Shown here: positions 16,505-24,584 of the stretch, piece by piece
Numbering within the stretch: position 1 is the first letter of the stretch
How the letters are laid out: each line of letters starts with the position of its first letter
Assembly: GCA_004555655.1 (NCBI GenBank)
Contig: SFHJ01000018.1
Span: 1 to 64,000, forward strand
Source of the DNA: Clostridiales bacterium
Lineage (GTDB): Bacteria > Bacillota > Clostridia > Oscillospirales > Oscillospiraceae
Direction of reading: 5' to 3'
Length of the DNA stretch: 64,000 nucleotides
Made by a program: the position numbers and the translations under genes
The notes under the pieces: model-generated
What the model was told of the DNA's origin: nothing
Databases searched by the model: none
The model's input: the letters and a program-made list of their open reading frames with translations, nothing else

Positions 16505-16587
16505 ACGCAATCCCTCCTGTCGCATTGTCCAGTATACCCTTCTTTACAGATACAGTATACGCGTGCAAGCGAAAAATTGCAAGCGTC

Positions 16588-17109
16588 TTATACGCGCACG
16601 ACAAAATCCGGCTTGCGCGGCTTGGGTGCGGCCGGCTGCTGCGCGGCATAGCCCAGGATGCAGTGGCCGATGCCGATGTAGCGCTCGTCCAGGCCCCACT
16701 TCTGCATCAGCGCCCTGCCCTCGGGCAGCTGGAACTCCTGTCTGGCGCGGTGAATCCAGCAGCTGCCCACGCCGAGGCTGTGCGCAGCGTTGAGCATATT
16801 GCCGATGACAAGGCTGCCGTCCTCCACCGCGGTCGATGCACCCGCGTCGGCAAAGATGACGCAGACCGTCGGCGCGCCGTAGAACGGGTGTGCGTCTGGA
16901 TTGCCGAGGACGGACGCGTTCAGCTTTTCCAGCTCGGCGATGTCCTCGGGCTTCTGCAGCACGACGATCTTACACGGCTGGCGGCCCATACCGCTGGGCG
17001 CCCATGTCCCGGCGGTCAGGATGGCGTCGAGTGCCTCGGGCTCGATCTGCTCGGGGCGATATTTCTTGACGCTGCGCCGCTCGATCAGGCATTTGACTAC
17101 TTCATTCAT
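16588..17109 (-). CDS. Nitroreductase family flavoprotein
   Basis: A 173-residue FMN-dependent NAD(P)H oxidoreductase of the nitroreductase superfamily. FMN-binding features are the N-terminal RRSVKKYRPEQI, the APSGMGRQP segment, and GNMLNAAHSLGVGSCWIH followed by GHCILGYAAQ near the C terminus. The ATG at 17109 follows AAAGGGG; the longer open frame upstream lies inside birA. It is 19 nt downstream of birA in the same direction, so it may be co-transcribed. The physiological substrate is unknown; the family reduces quinones, flavins or nitro-compounds. Confidence 0.85.
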   Translation of the reverse strand: MNEVVKCLIERRSVKKYRPEQIEPEALDAILTAGTWAPSGMGRQPCKIVVLQKPEDIAELEKLNASVLGNPDAHPFYGAPTVCVIFADAGASTAVEDGSLVIGNMLNAAHSLGVGSCWIHRARQEFQLPEGRALMQKWGLDERYIGIGHCILGYAAQQPAAPKPRKPDFVVRV

Positions 17110-17128
17110 TTCAAAAACCCCTTTCGTT

Positions 17129-18112
17129 TTATTCTGCATATCCATACATTCCGCGCACCGACACCTCGCCCGAGCTGACCGCGCCGGACGTGCCGTCCGG
17201 ATACACGACCAGCAGTTCAGCGTCAGGCCCCACGCCTGCGGCGTACGCCGGCGAGGACGTGTCGCCGCGCAGAATAACGACGTCTTTTCCCACCGTGACG
17301 CAGCGTTCGCGGAAGCGCGCAATCCACGCCGCCTTTTCTTCAAAAAGCGCCCGCCCCATCCGCTCGAGTGAGCGCGCCAGCGCTGCGGCAAGCGCGCTGC
17401 GGTCGACCGGCTTTCCTGTCTCGGCGCGCAGGGACGTCGCGATCCCGGACAGCTCCGGCGGAAAGCCCAGCTGATTGCAGTTGATACCGATGCCGGCCAC
17501 GACGTATTCCGCCTCGTTCGACTCGGCCACGACGGAGAGCTCGGTCAGAATGCCGCACACCTTTTTGCCGCTGAGCACCGGATCGTTCGGCCACTTGATC
17601 TGCGGCTGCATCCCGGTCACCGCTTCAATGGCATCCGACACCGCCACGGCAGTCAGCGCCGTGAGGTGCAGAAGCTCCTGCGGCGCCGCCCTGGGGCGCA
17701 GAATGCAGCTGAAATACAGTCCGCCCTCTTCCGAGACAAAGCTCCGGCCGCGGCGGCCGCGCCCGGCCGTCTGCCGCTCGGCGATGACGCACGTGCCCTC
17801 CGGCGCGCCGGCGGCGGCAAGATTTTTCGCATAATTGTTGGTCGAGTCCACGCTCTGCAGCACCACCATACGCTCACGCCATGGATGCTCCGCCAGCGCC
17901 TGCCCGATGCGCGCGCCGGACAGCCGGTCGGGCTCCGCCAGCAGACGGTAGCCGCGGTTGGTGGCGGCCTCGATCGTATAGCCCTCGCCGCGCAGCTGCC
18001 CCACGGCCTTGTGCACCGCCGCGCGCGAAACGCCGAGCGCCTTGCTCATCTGCTCGCCCGAGACCGGCGCGGCGGCCGCGCGCAGCAACGATAATACGTC
18101 ATGCTTCGTCAT
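17129..18112 (-). CDS. birA: Bifunctional biotin-protein ligase / biotin operon repressor
   Basis: A 327-residue class II BirA. Residues 1-60 form a winged helix (LSLLRAAAAPVSGEQMSKAL, then GVSRAAVHKAV). The ligase domain has the biotinoyl-AMP loop GRGRRGRSF, the KWPNDP motif and a C-terminal SH3-like domain (ELLVVYPDGTSGAVSSGEVS). It attaches biotin to carboxylase carrier proteins and, as biotinoyl-AMP complex, represses biotin uptake. The start at 18112 follows AAGGAG. It is divergent from bioY with a matching operator between them. Confidence 0.95.
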   Translation of the reverse strand: MTKHDVLSLLRAAAAPVSGEQMSKALGVSRAAVHKAVGQLRGEGYTIEAATNRGYRLLAEPDRLSGARIGQALAEHPWRERMVVLQSVDSTNNYAKNLAAAGAPEGTCVIAERQTAGRGRRGRSFVSEEGGLYFSCILRPRAAPQELLHLTALTAVAVSDAIEAVTGMQPQIKWPNDPVLSGKKVCGILTELSVVAESNEAEYVVAGIGINCNQLGFPPELSGIATSLRAETGKPVDRSALAAALARSLERMGRALFEEKAAWIARFRERCVTVGKDVVILRGDTSSPAYAAGVGPDAELLVVYPDGTSGAVSSGEVSVRGMYGYAE

Positions 18113-18140
18113 ACGTTTCTCCTTGCGCAGAAAATACTGC

Positions 18141-18209
18141 TTGCTTTTTTCTATTCTATCTGCTATCATGCAGATTGTAAACCAAAATAAAGAAAAAATA
18201 GTTTACAAT
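18141..18209 (+). promoter_or_regulatory. bioY promoter overlapped by a BirA operator
   Basis: TTGCTT (18141-18146), 17-nt spacer and TGC-TATCAT (18164-18169) form the bioY promoter. The inverted repeat ATTGTAAAC (18174-18182) and GTTTACAAT (18201-18209), 18 nt apart, matches the Firmicute BirA box and covers the expected start of transcription. Repression of bioY by biotin-loaded BirA follows from this layout. Confidence 0.85.
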
Positions 18210-18221
18210 CGGAGGTATTGC

Positions 18222-18764
18222 ATGAAGCTTCGCAATCTGATTCTGACCGCGCTCTTCGCCGCTCTGACGGCCATCGGCGCGTTCATCCGCATCCCGTTTG
18301 CCTTTTCTTCCATCACGCTGCAGTTTTTCTTCACCGCCATGGCGGGCGTGCTGCTGGGCGCGCGCTGGGGTGCGGCGTCGCAGGCGGTCTATGTGCTGCT
18401 GGGCCTTGTCGGCCTGCCCATCTTTACGCAGGGAGGCGGCTTCAGCTATGTGCTGCAGCCCACGTTCGGCTTCCTCGTGGGCCTGATCCCGGCCGCGTGG
18501 CTGATCGGCTACATGAGCAGGAAAAAGAGCGGCTTCTGGTGGCTGTGCCTGGGCTGCCTGGCTGGTCTCGGTGTTCTGTATCTCATCGGCATGCCGTACA
18601 TGGCTGTGATATTAAATGTATATCTGGCCAAGGGCATGAGCCTGTGGTCGCTTTTGATGGCCGGTATGCTGCCGTTTCTGCCGGGCGACATGGTCAAGAT
18701 CGCGGTCACGGCGCTGTTGTGCGGGCGGCTGCGCCCGGTGCTTTCGCGGTATCTGCCGCAGTAA
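18222..18764 (+). CDS. bioY: Biotin transporter BioY (ECF S component)
   Basis: A 180-residue membrane protein with six hydrophobic segments, the substrate-binding subunit for biotin uptake through ECF transporters. Family features are the N-terminal ALFAALTAIGAFIRIPF, the ITLQFFFTAMAGVLLGARWG segment, YVLLGLVGLPIFTQGGG and the C-terminal FLPGDMVKI motif. The start at 18222 follows GGAGG with a 6-nt gap, just after the BirA operator. No dedicated EcfA or EcfT gene is next to it, so it probably uses a shared module. Confidence 0.95.
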   Translation: MKLRNLILTALFAALTAIGAFIRIPFAFSSITLQFFFTAMAGVLLGARWGAASQAVYVLLGLVGLPIFTQGGGFSYVLQPTFGFLVGLIPAAWLIGYMSRKKSGFWWLCLGCLAGLGVLYLIGMPYMAVILNVYLAKGMSLWSLLMAGMLPFLPGDMVKIAVTALLCGRLRPVLSRYLPQ

Positions 18765-18812
18765 GTTTTCTTTTATGTTGCCACATTTTTTGGGGATTGT
18801 CAATCGGCCAGA

Positions 18813-18851
18813 CCGGTGCAGGGCGTGTTCGCCCTGCACCGGCTTTGTTCT
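18813..18851 (+). terminator. Intrinsic terminator after bioY
   Basis: A 12-bp perfect stem (18813-18824 with 18831-18842, loop GTGTTC) is followed by CTTTGTTCT. Confidence 0.75.
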
Positions 18852-18880
18852 GCATGCCGGTGCGGCGGGCGAATTCTTGC

Positions 18881-18909
18881 TTGACACGATGTCCGGAAAA
18901 CGGTACAAT
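18881..18909 (+). promoter_or_regulatory. Strong promoter of rny
   Basis: TTGACA (18881-18886), 17-nt spacer, TACAAT (18904-18909), about 98 nt before the rny start codon. Confidence 0.8.
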
Positions 18910-19007
18910 GTAGGGTAGGATTTGTATGGCCTTGGCTACACGCCAACGGCTTGACTGATTCATCGCACAAAATTCAATTCAAAGAACAGGAGGTGTGTCC
19001 GCAACTT

Positions 19008-20556
19008 ATGGAATTTAACATGCTATCGTTGATTCTTTGCATCGCAGGTTTCGTCGTGGGTGGTATCGTGTTCTTCTTCATCGGCACGGCGTATCGCAAG
19101 AACGTCGCTGAAAAGGAGATCGGCAGCGCTGAAGAGGAAGCAAAGCGCATCATCAATGAAGCCATCAAGGGCGGCGAGAACAAGAAGCGCGAAATGCTGC
19201 TTGAAGCAAAGGAAGAGATCCATAAATCGCGTACCGAGAACGAAAAGGAACTCAAGGAACGAAGAAGCGAACTGCAGAAACAGGAGCGCCGTCTGCAGCA
19301 GAAGGAGGAGTCGCTCGACAAGAAGCTGGACATCCACGAGAAAAAGGAAGAAGAGCTCGCCAAAAAGATTGCCAACGTCCAGTCGCAGCAGGAGGAGGTT
19401 GCGTCCATCAAGAAAAGCCAGCTTGAGATGCTGGAAAAAATCTCGGGTCTGAGCCAGGAAGAGGCAAAGGCCTACATTCTCAAGGGCGTTGAGGACGACG
19501 TCCGCCATGAGACCGCCGTCAAGGATCGAGGCGCAACTCAAGGAGGACGCCGACTCCATGGCCCGTGAGATCATCTCCACCGCCATTCAGCGCTGCGCCG
19601 CCGACCACGCCGCTGAGGCGACCGTGTCCGTAGTGCCGCTGCCCAACGATGAGATGAAGGGCCGCATCATCGGCCGCGAGGGCCGCAACATCCGCACGCT
19701 CGAGACCATCACGGGCGTTGATCTCATCATCGACGACACGCCCGAGGCCATCACCGTCTCGTCGTTCGACCCCGTCCGGCGTGAGGTCGCGCGTCTGGCG
19801 CTGGAAAAGCTCATCGCCGACGGCCGCATCCACCCCACCCGCATCGAGGACATGGTGGAAAAGGCGCGGCGTGAGGTCGACCACACAATCAAGGTCGAAG
19901 GCGAGCGCGCCACGTTTGAAACGGGCGTGCACAACCTGCATCCCGAGCTCATCAAGCTCCTGGGCCGTCAGAAGTACCGCACGTCCTACGGCCAGAACGT
20001 GCTCAACCATTCCATCGAGGTCGCGCACATCGCAGGGCTGCTTGCCAGCGAGCTGGGCGTGGATGTGACGCTTGCCAAGCGCGCAGGTCTGCTGCACGAC
20101 CTCGGCAAATCCGTCGACCACGAGATGGAGGGCAGCCACGTGCAGCTGGGCGTGGAGCTTGCCAAGAAGTACAAGGAGAACCCCGTCGTCATCAACGCCA
20201 TCGAAGCTCACCACGGCGACGTCGAGCCGCAGACCGTCATCGCGTGCCTTGTGCAGGCGGCCGACGCCATCTCCGCCGCGCGTCCCGGCGCGCGCCGTGA
20301 GAACGTTGAAAACTATATCCGCAGACTCGAGAAGCTCGAAGAACTCACGAGCTCCTTCCCCGGCGTGGAGAAATCCTACGCCATTCAGGCCGGCCGCGAG
20401 GTCCGCATCATGGTCAAGCCCGAGGAGGTCACCGAGGACAACATGGTCCTGCTCGCGCACGACCTTGCCCGCAAGATCGAATCCGAGCTTGAATACCCCG
20501 GCCAGATCAAGGTCAACGTCATCCGCGAGACCAAGGCCGTCGAGTACGCAAAATAA
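19008..20556 (+). pseudogene. rny: RNase Y gene with a frameshift
   Basis: RNase Y is the membrane-anchored endonuclease that starts mRNA decay in Firmicutes. The first frame (from 19008, AGGAGGT 13 nt upstream) encodes a transmembrane segment and a long Lys/Glu-rich coiled coil up to DDVRHETAV at about 19520, then runs out of frame to a stop at 19568. The second frame resumes with [11 protein letters not shown] and encodes the KH domain ([15 protein letters not shown]) and the HD domain ([14 protein letters not shown]) to the normal C terminus. AAGGATCGAG at 19521-19530 stands where AAGGAGATCGAG is expected, so 2 nt are missing, or 8 if the family's usual two extra residues were once present. 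Both halves look conserved, which suggests a very recent mutation or a sequencing error. Confidence 0.85.
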
Positions 20557-20578
20557 CCCCTGTTTCAAAAACGGAAAA

Positions 20579-20605
20579 GGGCGCACTGCTGTGCGCCCCT
20601 TTCTC
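20579..20605 (+). terminator. Probable terminator after rny
   Basis: GGGCGCAC (20579-20586) and GTGCGCCC (20591-20598) form an 8-bp stem with a 4-nt loop, followed by CTTTCTC. It is close to the Shine-Dalgarno of the next gene, so partial read-through is likely. Confidence 0.6.
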
Positions 20606-20622
20606 ACGCAAAGAGGTAATGT

Positions 20623-21984
20623 ATGGCAGCAGCTACAACCAGAGACATGACTGCCGGCACGCCGTGGAAGCTCATCACAGCCTTTGCCGTGCCGACCCTT
20701 CTGAGCCAGATCTTTCAGCAGCTCTACAACACCGCCGACTCACTGATCGTCGGGCGCTTTCTCGGCGACGAGGCGCTCGCCGCGGTCAGCTCATCCGGCA
20801 CGCTGATCTTTCTGCTCATCAGCTTCTTCATGGGTATGGCGATGGGCGCGAGCGTGACGATCTCCCGCTACTTCGGCGCCGGCGACTATACGCGCGTTTC
20901 ACGCGCCATTCATACCAATCTGGCGCTCGGCATTGTATCCGGCGTCGTTTTGACCGTGGTCGGCGTCTGGTTCACGCCGACATTTCTGCGCTGGATGGGC
21001 ACTGACCCGGACGTTCTGCCCGAGGCCATCAGCTATTTCCGTTACTACTTTTTGGGCGTGGGCGCGGTCATTTTGTATAACGTCTGCAAGAGCATCATGA
21101 ACGCGCTGGGCGACAGCAGGCGGCCTTTGTACTATCTGATCTTCTCCTCGCTCGTCAACATCGCACTCGACCTTCTGTTCATCGGCGTCTTCCGCTGGGG
21201 CGTGTGGTCGGCGGCCGTGGCCACCACGCTGTCTCAGGCGGCCAGCGCCGTGCTGTGCCTGATCCACCTGTGCAAAAAGGGCACAATCTATCAGATCCAG
21301 CTCAAAAAGCTGCGCATCGATTGGGAGATGTTCACGCAGATCATCCGCTACGGCCTGCCGTCCGGCATACAGAACTCGGTCATCGGCCTTGCCAACGTCA
21401 TCGTACAGACGAACATCAACTCCTTCGGCAAGATCGCCATGGCGGCCTATGGCTCGTACGCCAAGATCGAGGGCTTCGCATTTCTGCCCATCAACAGCTA
21501 CACCATGGCCATCACCACCTACATCGGCCAGAATCTCGGCGCGGGCGAGTATGAACGGGCAAAGAAGGGCTCGCGCTTCGGCATCGGCTGCTGCGTGATA
21601 CTCTCGGAGCTCATCGGCGTCGCCATCTACGCCTTCGCCCCGGCGCTCATCGGCCTGTTCTCCGACACGCCGGAGGTCATCGCGCTCGGTACGCGTCAGT
21701 GCCGCACCATCGCGCTGTTCTTCTGCCTGCTGGCGTTCTCTCACGCAGTCGCATCCGTCTGCCGCGGCGCGGGCAAGGCGTTTGTCCCGATGACGATCAT
21801 GCTGGCCTGCTGGTGCGTGCTGCGTATCGCCTACATCACATGGATCATGGGCATCCGCCACGAGATCCAGTATATCTACTGGGCCTATCCGCTCACATGG
21901 TCGGTCAGCTCGATCATCTACCTCATCTACTACCGTTTCTCCGACTGGGTGCACGGCTTTGAAAAGAAGGCCGTCCGACAGTGA
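20623..21984 (+). CDS. MATE family efflux transporter
   Basis: A 453-residue inner-membrane antiporter with about 12 hydrophobic segments. Family features are the N-terminal PWKLITAFAVPTLLSQIFQQ, NTADSLIVGRFLGDEALAAV, the second-half repeat GLPSGIQNSVIGLANVIVQT and CRGAGKAFVPM. MATE proteins export drugs or cationic compounds with Na+ or H+. The start at 20623 follows AGAGGT. It is probably a single gene; a strong hairpin follows. The substrate cannot be told from sequence. Confidence 0.9.
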   Translation: MAAATTRDMTAGTPWKLITAFAVPTLLSQIFQQLYNTADSLIVGRFLGDEALAAVSSSGTLIFLLISFFMGMAMGASVTISRYFGAGDYTRVSRAIHTNLALGIVSGVVLTVVGVWFTPTFLRWMGTDPDVLPEAISYFRYYFLGVGAVILYNVCKSIMNALGDSRRPLYYLIFSSLVNIALDLLFIGVFRWGVWSAAVATTLSQAASAVLCLIHLCKKGTIYQIQLKKLRIDWEMFTQIIRYGLPSGIQNSVIGLANVIVQTNINSFGKIAMAAYGSYAKIEGFAFLPINSYTMAITTYIGQNLGAGEYERAKKGSRFGIGCCVILSELIGVAIYAFAPALIGLFSDTPEVIALGTRQCRTIALFFCLLAFSHAVASVCRGAGKAFVPMTIMLACWCVLRIAYITWIMGIRHEIQYIYWAYPLTWSVSSIIYLIYYRFSDWVHGFEKKAVRQ

Positions 21985-21988
21985 CAAA

Positions 21989-22022
21989 ACGGCCGTATCA
22001 ACCGGATGGTTGATACGGCCGT
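21989..22022. terminator. Terminator hairpin after the MATE gene
   Basis: A 15-bp perfect stem (21989-22003 with 22008-22022, loop GGAT). No U-tract follows; instead a copy of the intergenic repeat palindrome begins 5 nt later. Confidence 0.6.
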
Positions 22023-22023
22023 G

Positions 22024-22066
22024 AGGCTGTCGAAAAACTCCTTTGGAGTTTTTCGACAACAGGCCG
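22024..22066 (+). repeat. Intergenic repeat element C (truncated copy)
   Basis: A perfect 14-bp stem palindrome (22028-22041 with 22045-22058, loop TTT), with core TGTCGAAAAACTCC. From GGCTGTCG to CAACAG it is identical to the sequence at 36923-36960. After GGCCGC the match to the longer copies stops. Confidence 0.75.
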
Positions 22067-22140
22067 CAGCCTGGCTCAGGATGGAAATATTGAGCTTTCC
22101 GCTGCGCAGAACCGGCCCATGCGTGTTGATTGCCTCCTTG

Positions 22141-22878
22141 TCAGGTCATGGCCGCGCCGTCAACGCGCAGCGTCACGCCGGTGACATAGCTGGCAAGGTC
22201 ACTCGCCAGATACAGATATGCGTTGGCGATATCCTGCGGCTCGCCCACGCGGCCAAGCGGAATCCCCGCCGAGATGCGGTCGACCAGCTCCTGCGGCAGC
22301 GCGGCAACCATATCGGTTCTTGTCACGCCGGGCGCAACGGCGTTTACGCGGATGTTGTCCTTTGCAAGCTCGCGCGCCAGCGAGCGCGTCAGGCCGTTGA
22401 CGGCAAATTTGCTCGTGGGATAGCCGCAGCCGGACGGCTGGCCGTATTCGGCCACCATGGAGCTGGTGTTGATAATCACGCCGCCGCCCTGCTCTTTCAT
22501 AATACGGGCCGCCGCCTGCGAGCAGACGAAGACCGCCTTCACGTTCACATCCATGATCTTCGAGAACTCCTCGAGCGTGTAGTCATACAAGCTCGTTCTC
22601 GACGACACGCCGGCGTTGTTGGCCAGAATGTCGATGCTGCCGAACTTCGCCCTGACCGAGGCAAAGGCCTCCGCCACCGACGCCGGGTCGCACAGATCGG
22701 GCCAGATGCCCATCACGCGGCCTTCGTACCGGGTGAGCCCGGCCAGCGCCTTTTCCACCGTTTCCTGTCTGGAGCCGGCGATGGCCACGTTCGCGCCGTT
22801 GTCCAGATACGTCTTCGCCACCGCAAGGCCGATACCTCTGGTGCCGCCCGTAATGATTGCAGTTTTTCCTGTCAACAT
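22141..22878 (-). CDS. Short-chain dehydrogenase/reductase (FabG-like SDR)
   Basis: A 245-residue classical SDR. It has the cofactor motif TGGTRGIG at residues 11-18, NNAG near 88, the catalytic Ser (NTSSM), the YPTSK catalytic pair, and PGVTRTDM after the active site. These enzymes reduce or oxidise carbonyl and hydroxyl groups with NAD(P)H. The gene stands alone with a strong promoter and a palindromic operator, so it is not part of a fatty-acid synthesis cluster; sugar, steroid/bile-acid or xenobiotic alcohol substrates are all possible. Shine-Dalgarno GGAGGG precedes the ATG at 22878. Confidence 0.85.
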   Translation of the reverse strand: MLTGKTAIITGGTRGIGLAVAKTYLDNGANVAIAGSRQETVEKALAGLTRYEGRVMGIWPDLCDPASVAEAFASVRAKFGSIDILANNAGVSSRTSLYDYTLEEFSKIMDVNVKAVFVCSQAAARIMKEQGGGVIINTSSMVAEYGQPSGCGYPTSKFAVNGLTRSLARELAKDNIRVNAVAPGVTRTDMVAALPQELVDRISAGIPLGRVGEPQDIANAYLYLASDLASYVTGVTLRVDGAAMT

Positions 22879-22980
22879 TGTGTTCCCTCCGTAGGTTTCA
22901 TTTTTATCGCGCAGCCTGTACCGCTCTGCGTGGATATCTTGCCCGTTTACGGGGCGGCTACACGCGTGTATATTTTAAAA

Positions 22981-23025
22981 CAATAACGATTACTATTATT
23001 GTACTATTCTTTTTCCTTTTGTCAA
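22981..23025 (-). promoter_or_regulatory. SDR promoter with a palindromic operator over the -10
   Basis: On the minus strand TTGACA (23020-23025), 16-nt spacer, TACAAT (22998-23003). The 21-bp imperfect palindrome with CAATAA and TTATTG arms (22981-23001) overlaps the -10 and start site, a repressor-like position. The composition resembles Fur/PerR or TetR-type boxes, but the regulator is not identifiable. Confidence 0.6.
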
Positions 23026-23059
23026 GCCGCGGCTGCCGTTTTTTTCGCGCAGACGCAAA

Positions 23060-23083
23060 AACTCCCGCCGTAAGGCGGGAGTT
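23060..23083 (-). terminator. Terminator after the SLH gene at 23107
   Basis: AACTCCCGCC (23060-23069) and GGCGGGAGTT (23074-23083) form a 10-bp stem with a 4-nt loop. On the minus strand TTTTG follows directly. Confidence 0.75.
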
Positions 23084-23106
23084 CTTTCTGATTTTGCGCA
23101 GGCGCG

Positions 23107-24348
23107 TTATGCAAGCGGCCGGATATAGCCCTGACCGCAGATCTGCATGTAGAGCACCTGCTGACCGACGGTGAACGAGTCGACACTGTTGAACGGCGCG
23201 GCCTGCACATTCTGCTGCGCGCCCGCGCTCACCGTCAGCGGATGCAGCGACGTGACCGTGGCCTGCACACAGTTGGTGACGAGCACAATATCAAAGCACA
23301 TGTCACCGGTGTGATCGATGACGGTGATCTTTGCATTCGGCGAAAGCTGGTCGAGAATATCCGCTCCGGCAGCGTCAAAGTTATAGTAATACTGCGCGCT
23401 CTCGCCCAGCGAGAACACACCCTCGTTTAAAAGCTGCATCAGTTCGGCGCTGTCGGCAAAGGTGTAGTACAGCTCGCCCGCCGCGTAGCACGGCACGCCG
23501 ACGACCGTATCGCCGCGCATATAGATGTTCACGTTCCGCCCCAGAAGGCCCAGATCGGTGGATACGGCAAAGAGCTTGCTGTAGCCCGCAAGACGGCTGT
23601 AGCCCGGCTCGAGCTTGCCGCCGCTTGCGGAGAGGTCTGCGCACTCGTTGGCCGTCAGAATCGCGGTATAGCGCACGAGATCATAGCGCACCTCGAGATA
23701 CGTCTTGGGGTTCATCAGCTCGTCGAGCTCGTAGCGGAGCATGCCCTCCTGCTCGGGGTATACCACCGCGCTGCACTGCATGGCGTTATAGATGAGCAGG
23801 CACGCGTCGTCGCGGCACAAAGGCGCCGCATAATTTTTGCTGTAGCCGCTGTAGATGCCGAACGCCATCGCATCGGCGTTGACCGCGTCGGCCCACTCCG
23901 CGCCCACATAGCGCGCAGGGTCCTCACCCAGAACGACCAGCAGCATCTTCGCAAGCTCCTGCGCGGTCACGCCGTCTTTCGGCCGGAACAGGCCGTTTGC
24001 GCCGGCGATGATGCCGCGCGAAGCGCAATAGCTGATGAAATCGGCCGCCCATGAATCGGCGGTGTCCAAAAAGGCAGGCGCATTCTCCGCAGCCGGCTCG
24101 TCTGTGCAGAGCATGGCGATGAGCTTCGCCGTCTCCTCACGCGTAATGCCGTTCTGCGGCCGGAAGGTGCCGTCGCCATAGCCGGAGATGAGCCCCAGAT
24201 CGACCAGCATCCACACCTCGTTGTCGTTGCGGATCGCATCGCGGTCGGAAAACGAGACCGCAGCCATGCGCGGCTCGGCCGCAGCTGCGGGCATCCCCAT
24301 AATAAACAGCATACAGCACGCCAGAATAAGACCAATTATCCGCTTCAA
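23107..24348 (-). CDS. Secreted SLH-domain protein
   Basis: A 413-residue exported protein starting at TTG (24348); AAGGAGG lies 8 nt upstream, and no ATG or GTG in frame fits better. Residues 1-22 are a signal peptide (KRIIGLILACCMLFIMGMPA). Two or three SLH domains fill residues about 25-190 (FSDRDAIRNDNEVWML, FLDTADSWAADFISYC, EWADAVNADAMAFGIY), so the anchor is N-terminal here, unlike the other SLH genes of the window. The C-terminal half is a beta-rich region I do not recognise. It is read from its own promoter and followed by a terminator, so it is a single-gene unit. Confidence 0.8.
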   Translation of the reverse strand: MKRIIGLILACCMLFIMGMPAAAAEPRMAAVSFSDRDAIRNDNEVWMLVDLGLISGYGDGTFRPQNGITREETAKLIAMLCTDEPAAENAPAFLDTADSWAADFISYCASRGIIAGANGLFRPKDGVTAQELAKMLLVVLGEDPARYVGAEWADAVNADAMAFGIYSGYSKNYAAPLCRDDACLLIYNAMQCSAVVYPEQEGMLRYELDELMNPKTYLEVRYDLVRYTAILTANECADLSASGGKLEPGYSRLAGYSKLFAVSTDLGLLGRNVNIYMRGDTVVGVPCYAAGELYYTFADSAELMQLLNEGVFSLGESAQYYYNFDAAGADILDQLSPNAKITVIDHTGDMCFDIVLVTNCVQATVTSLHPLTVSAGAQQNVQAAPFNSVDSFTVGQQVLYMQICGQGYIRPLA

Positions 24349-24409
24349 ACACCGCGCCTCCTTTCCGGTTTCGTTCTGCGCCGCCGGCGCATACAATTTC
24401 TTACCGTAA

Positions 24410-24438
24410 AGTATACGAAAAGCGCCGCCCGATTGCAA
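24410..24438 (-). promoter_or_regulatory. Promoter of the SLH gene at 24348
   Basis: On the minus strand TTGCAA (24433-24438), 17-nt spacer, TATACT (24410-24415). The -35 falls in the loop of the terminator at 24422-24449, and the spacer overlaps its stem. Confidence 0.7.
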
Positions 24439-24449
24439 GCGGGCGGCGC
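24422..24449 (-). terminator. Terminator downstream of the DUF362 gene
   Basis: A 10-bp GC-rich stem (24422-24431 with 24440-24449, 8-nt loop) followed on the minus strand by TTTTCG. It lies 135 nt after the DUF362 stop and overlaps the next promoter. Confidence 0.65.
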
Positions 24450-24584
24450 GGGTTGTAACATAATTGTAAGAAAGCTGCGCTTATGTGCGCTCTCGCGCCG
24501 TGACACTGTACCGGCGCGTCCATCTTGCCCGGGCATGCGGCAGACGTCGCCGCTGTCGTACACGCCCGCCAGGCCACGCCATTC

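Noticed and set aside
19489..19570. Programmed ribosomal frameshifting in rny
   Set aside because: There is no slippery heptamer or following pseudoknot at the site, and the family has no such mechanism; a deletion or sequencing error is simpler.
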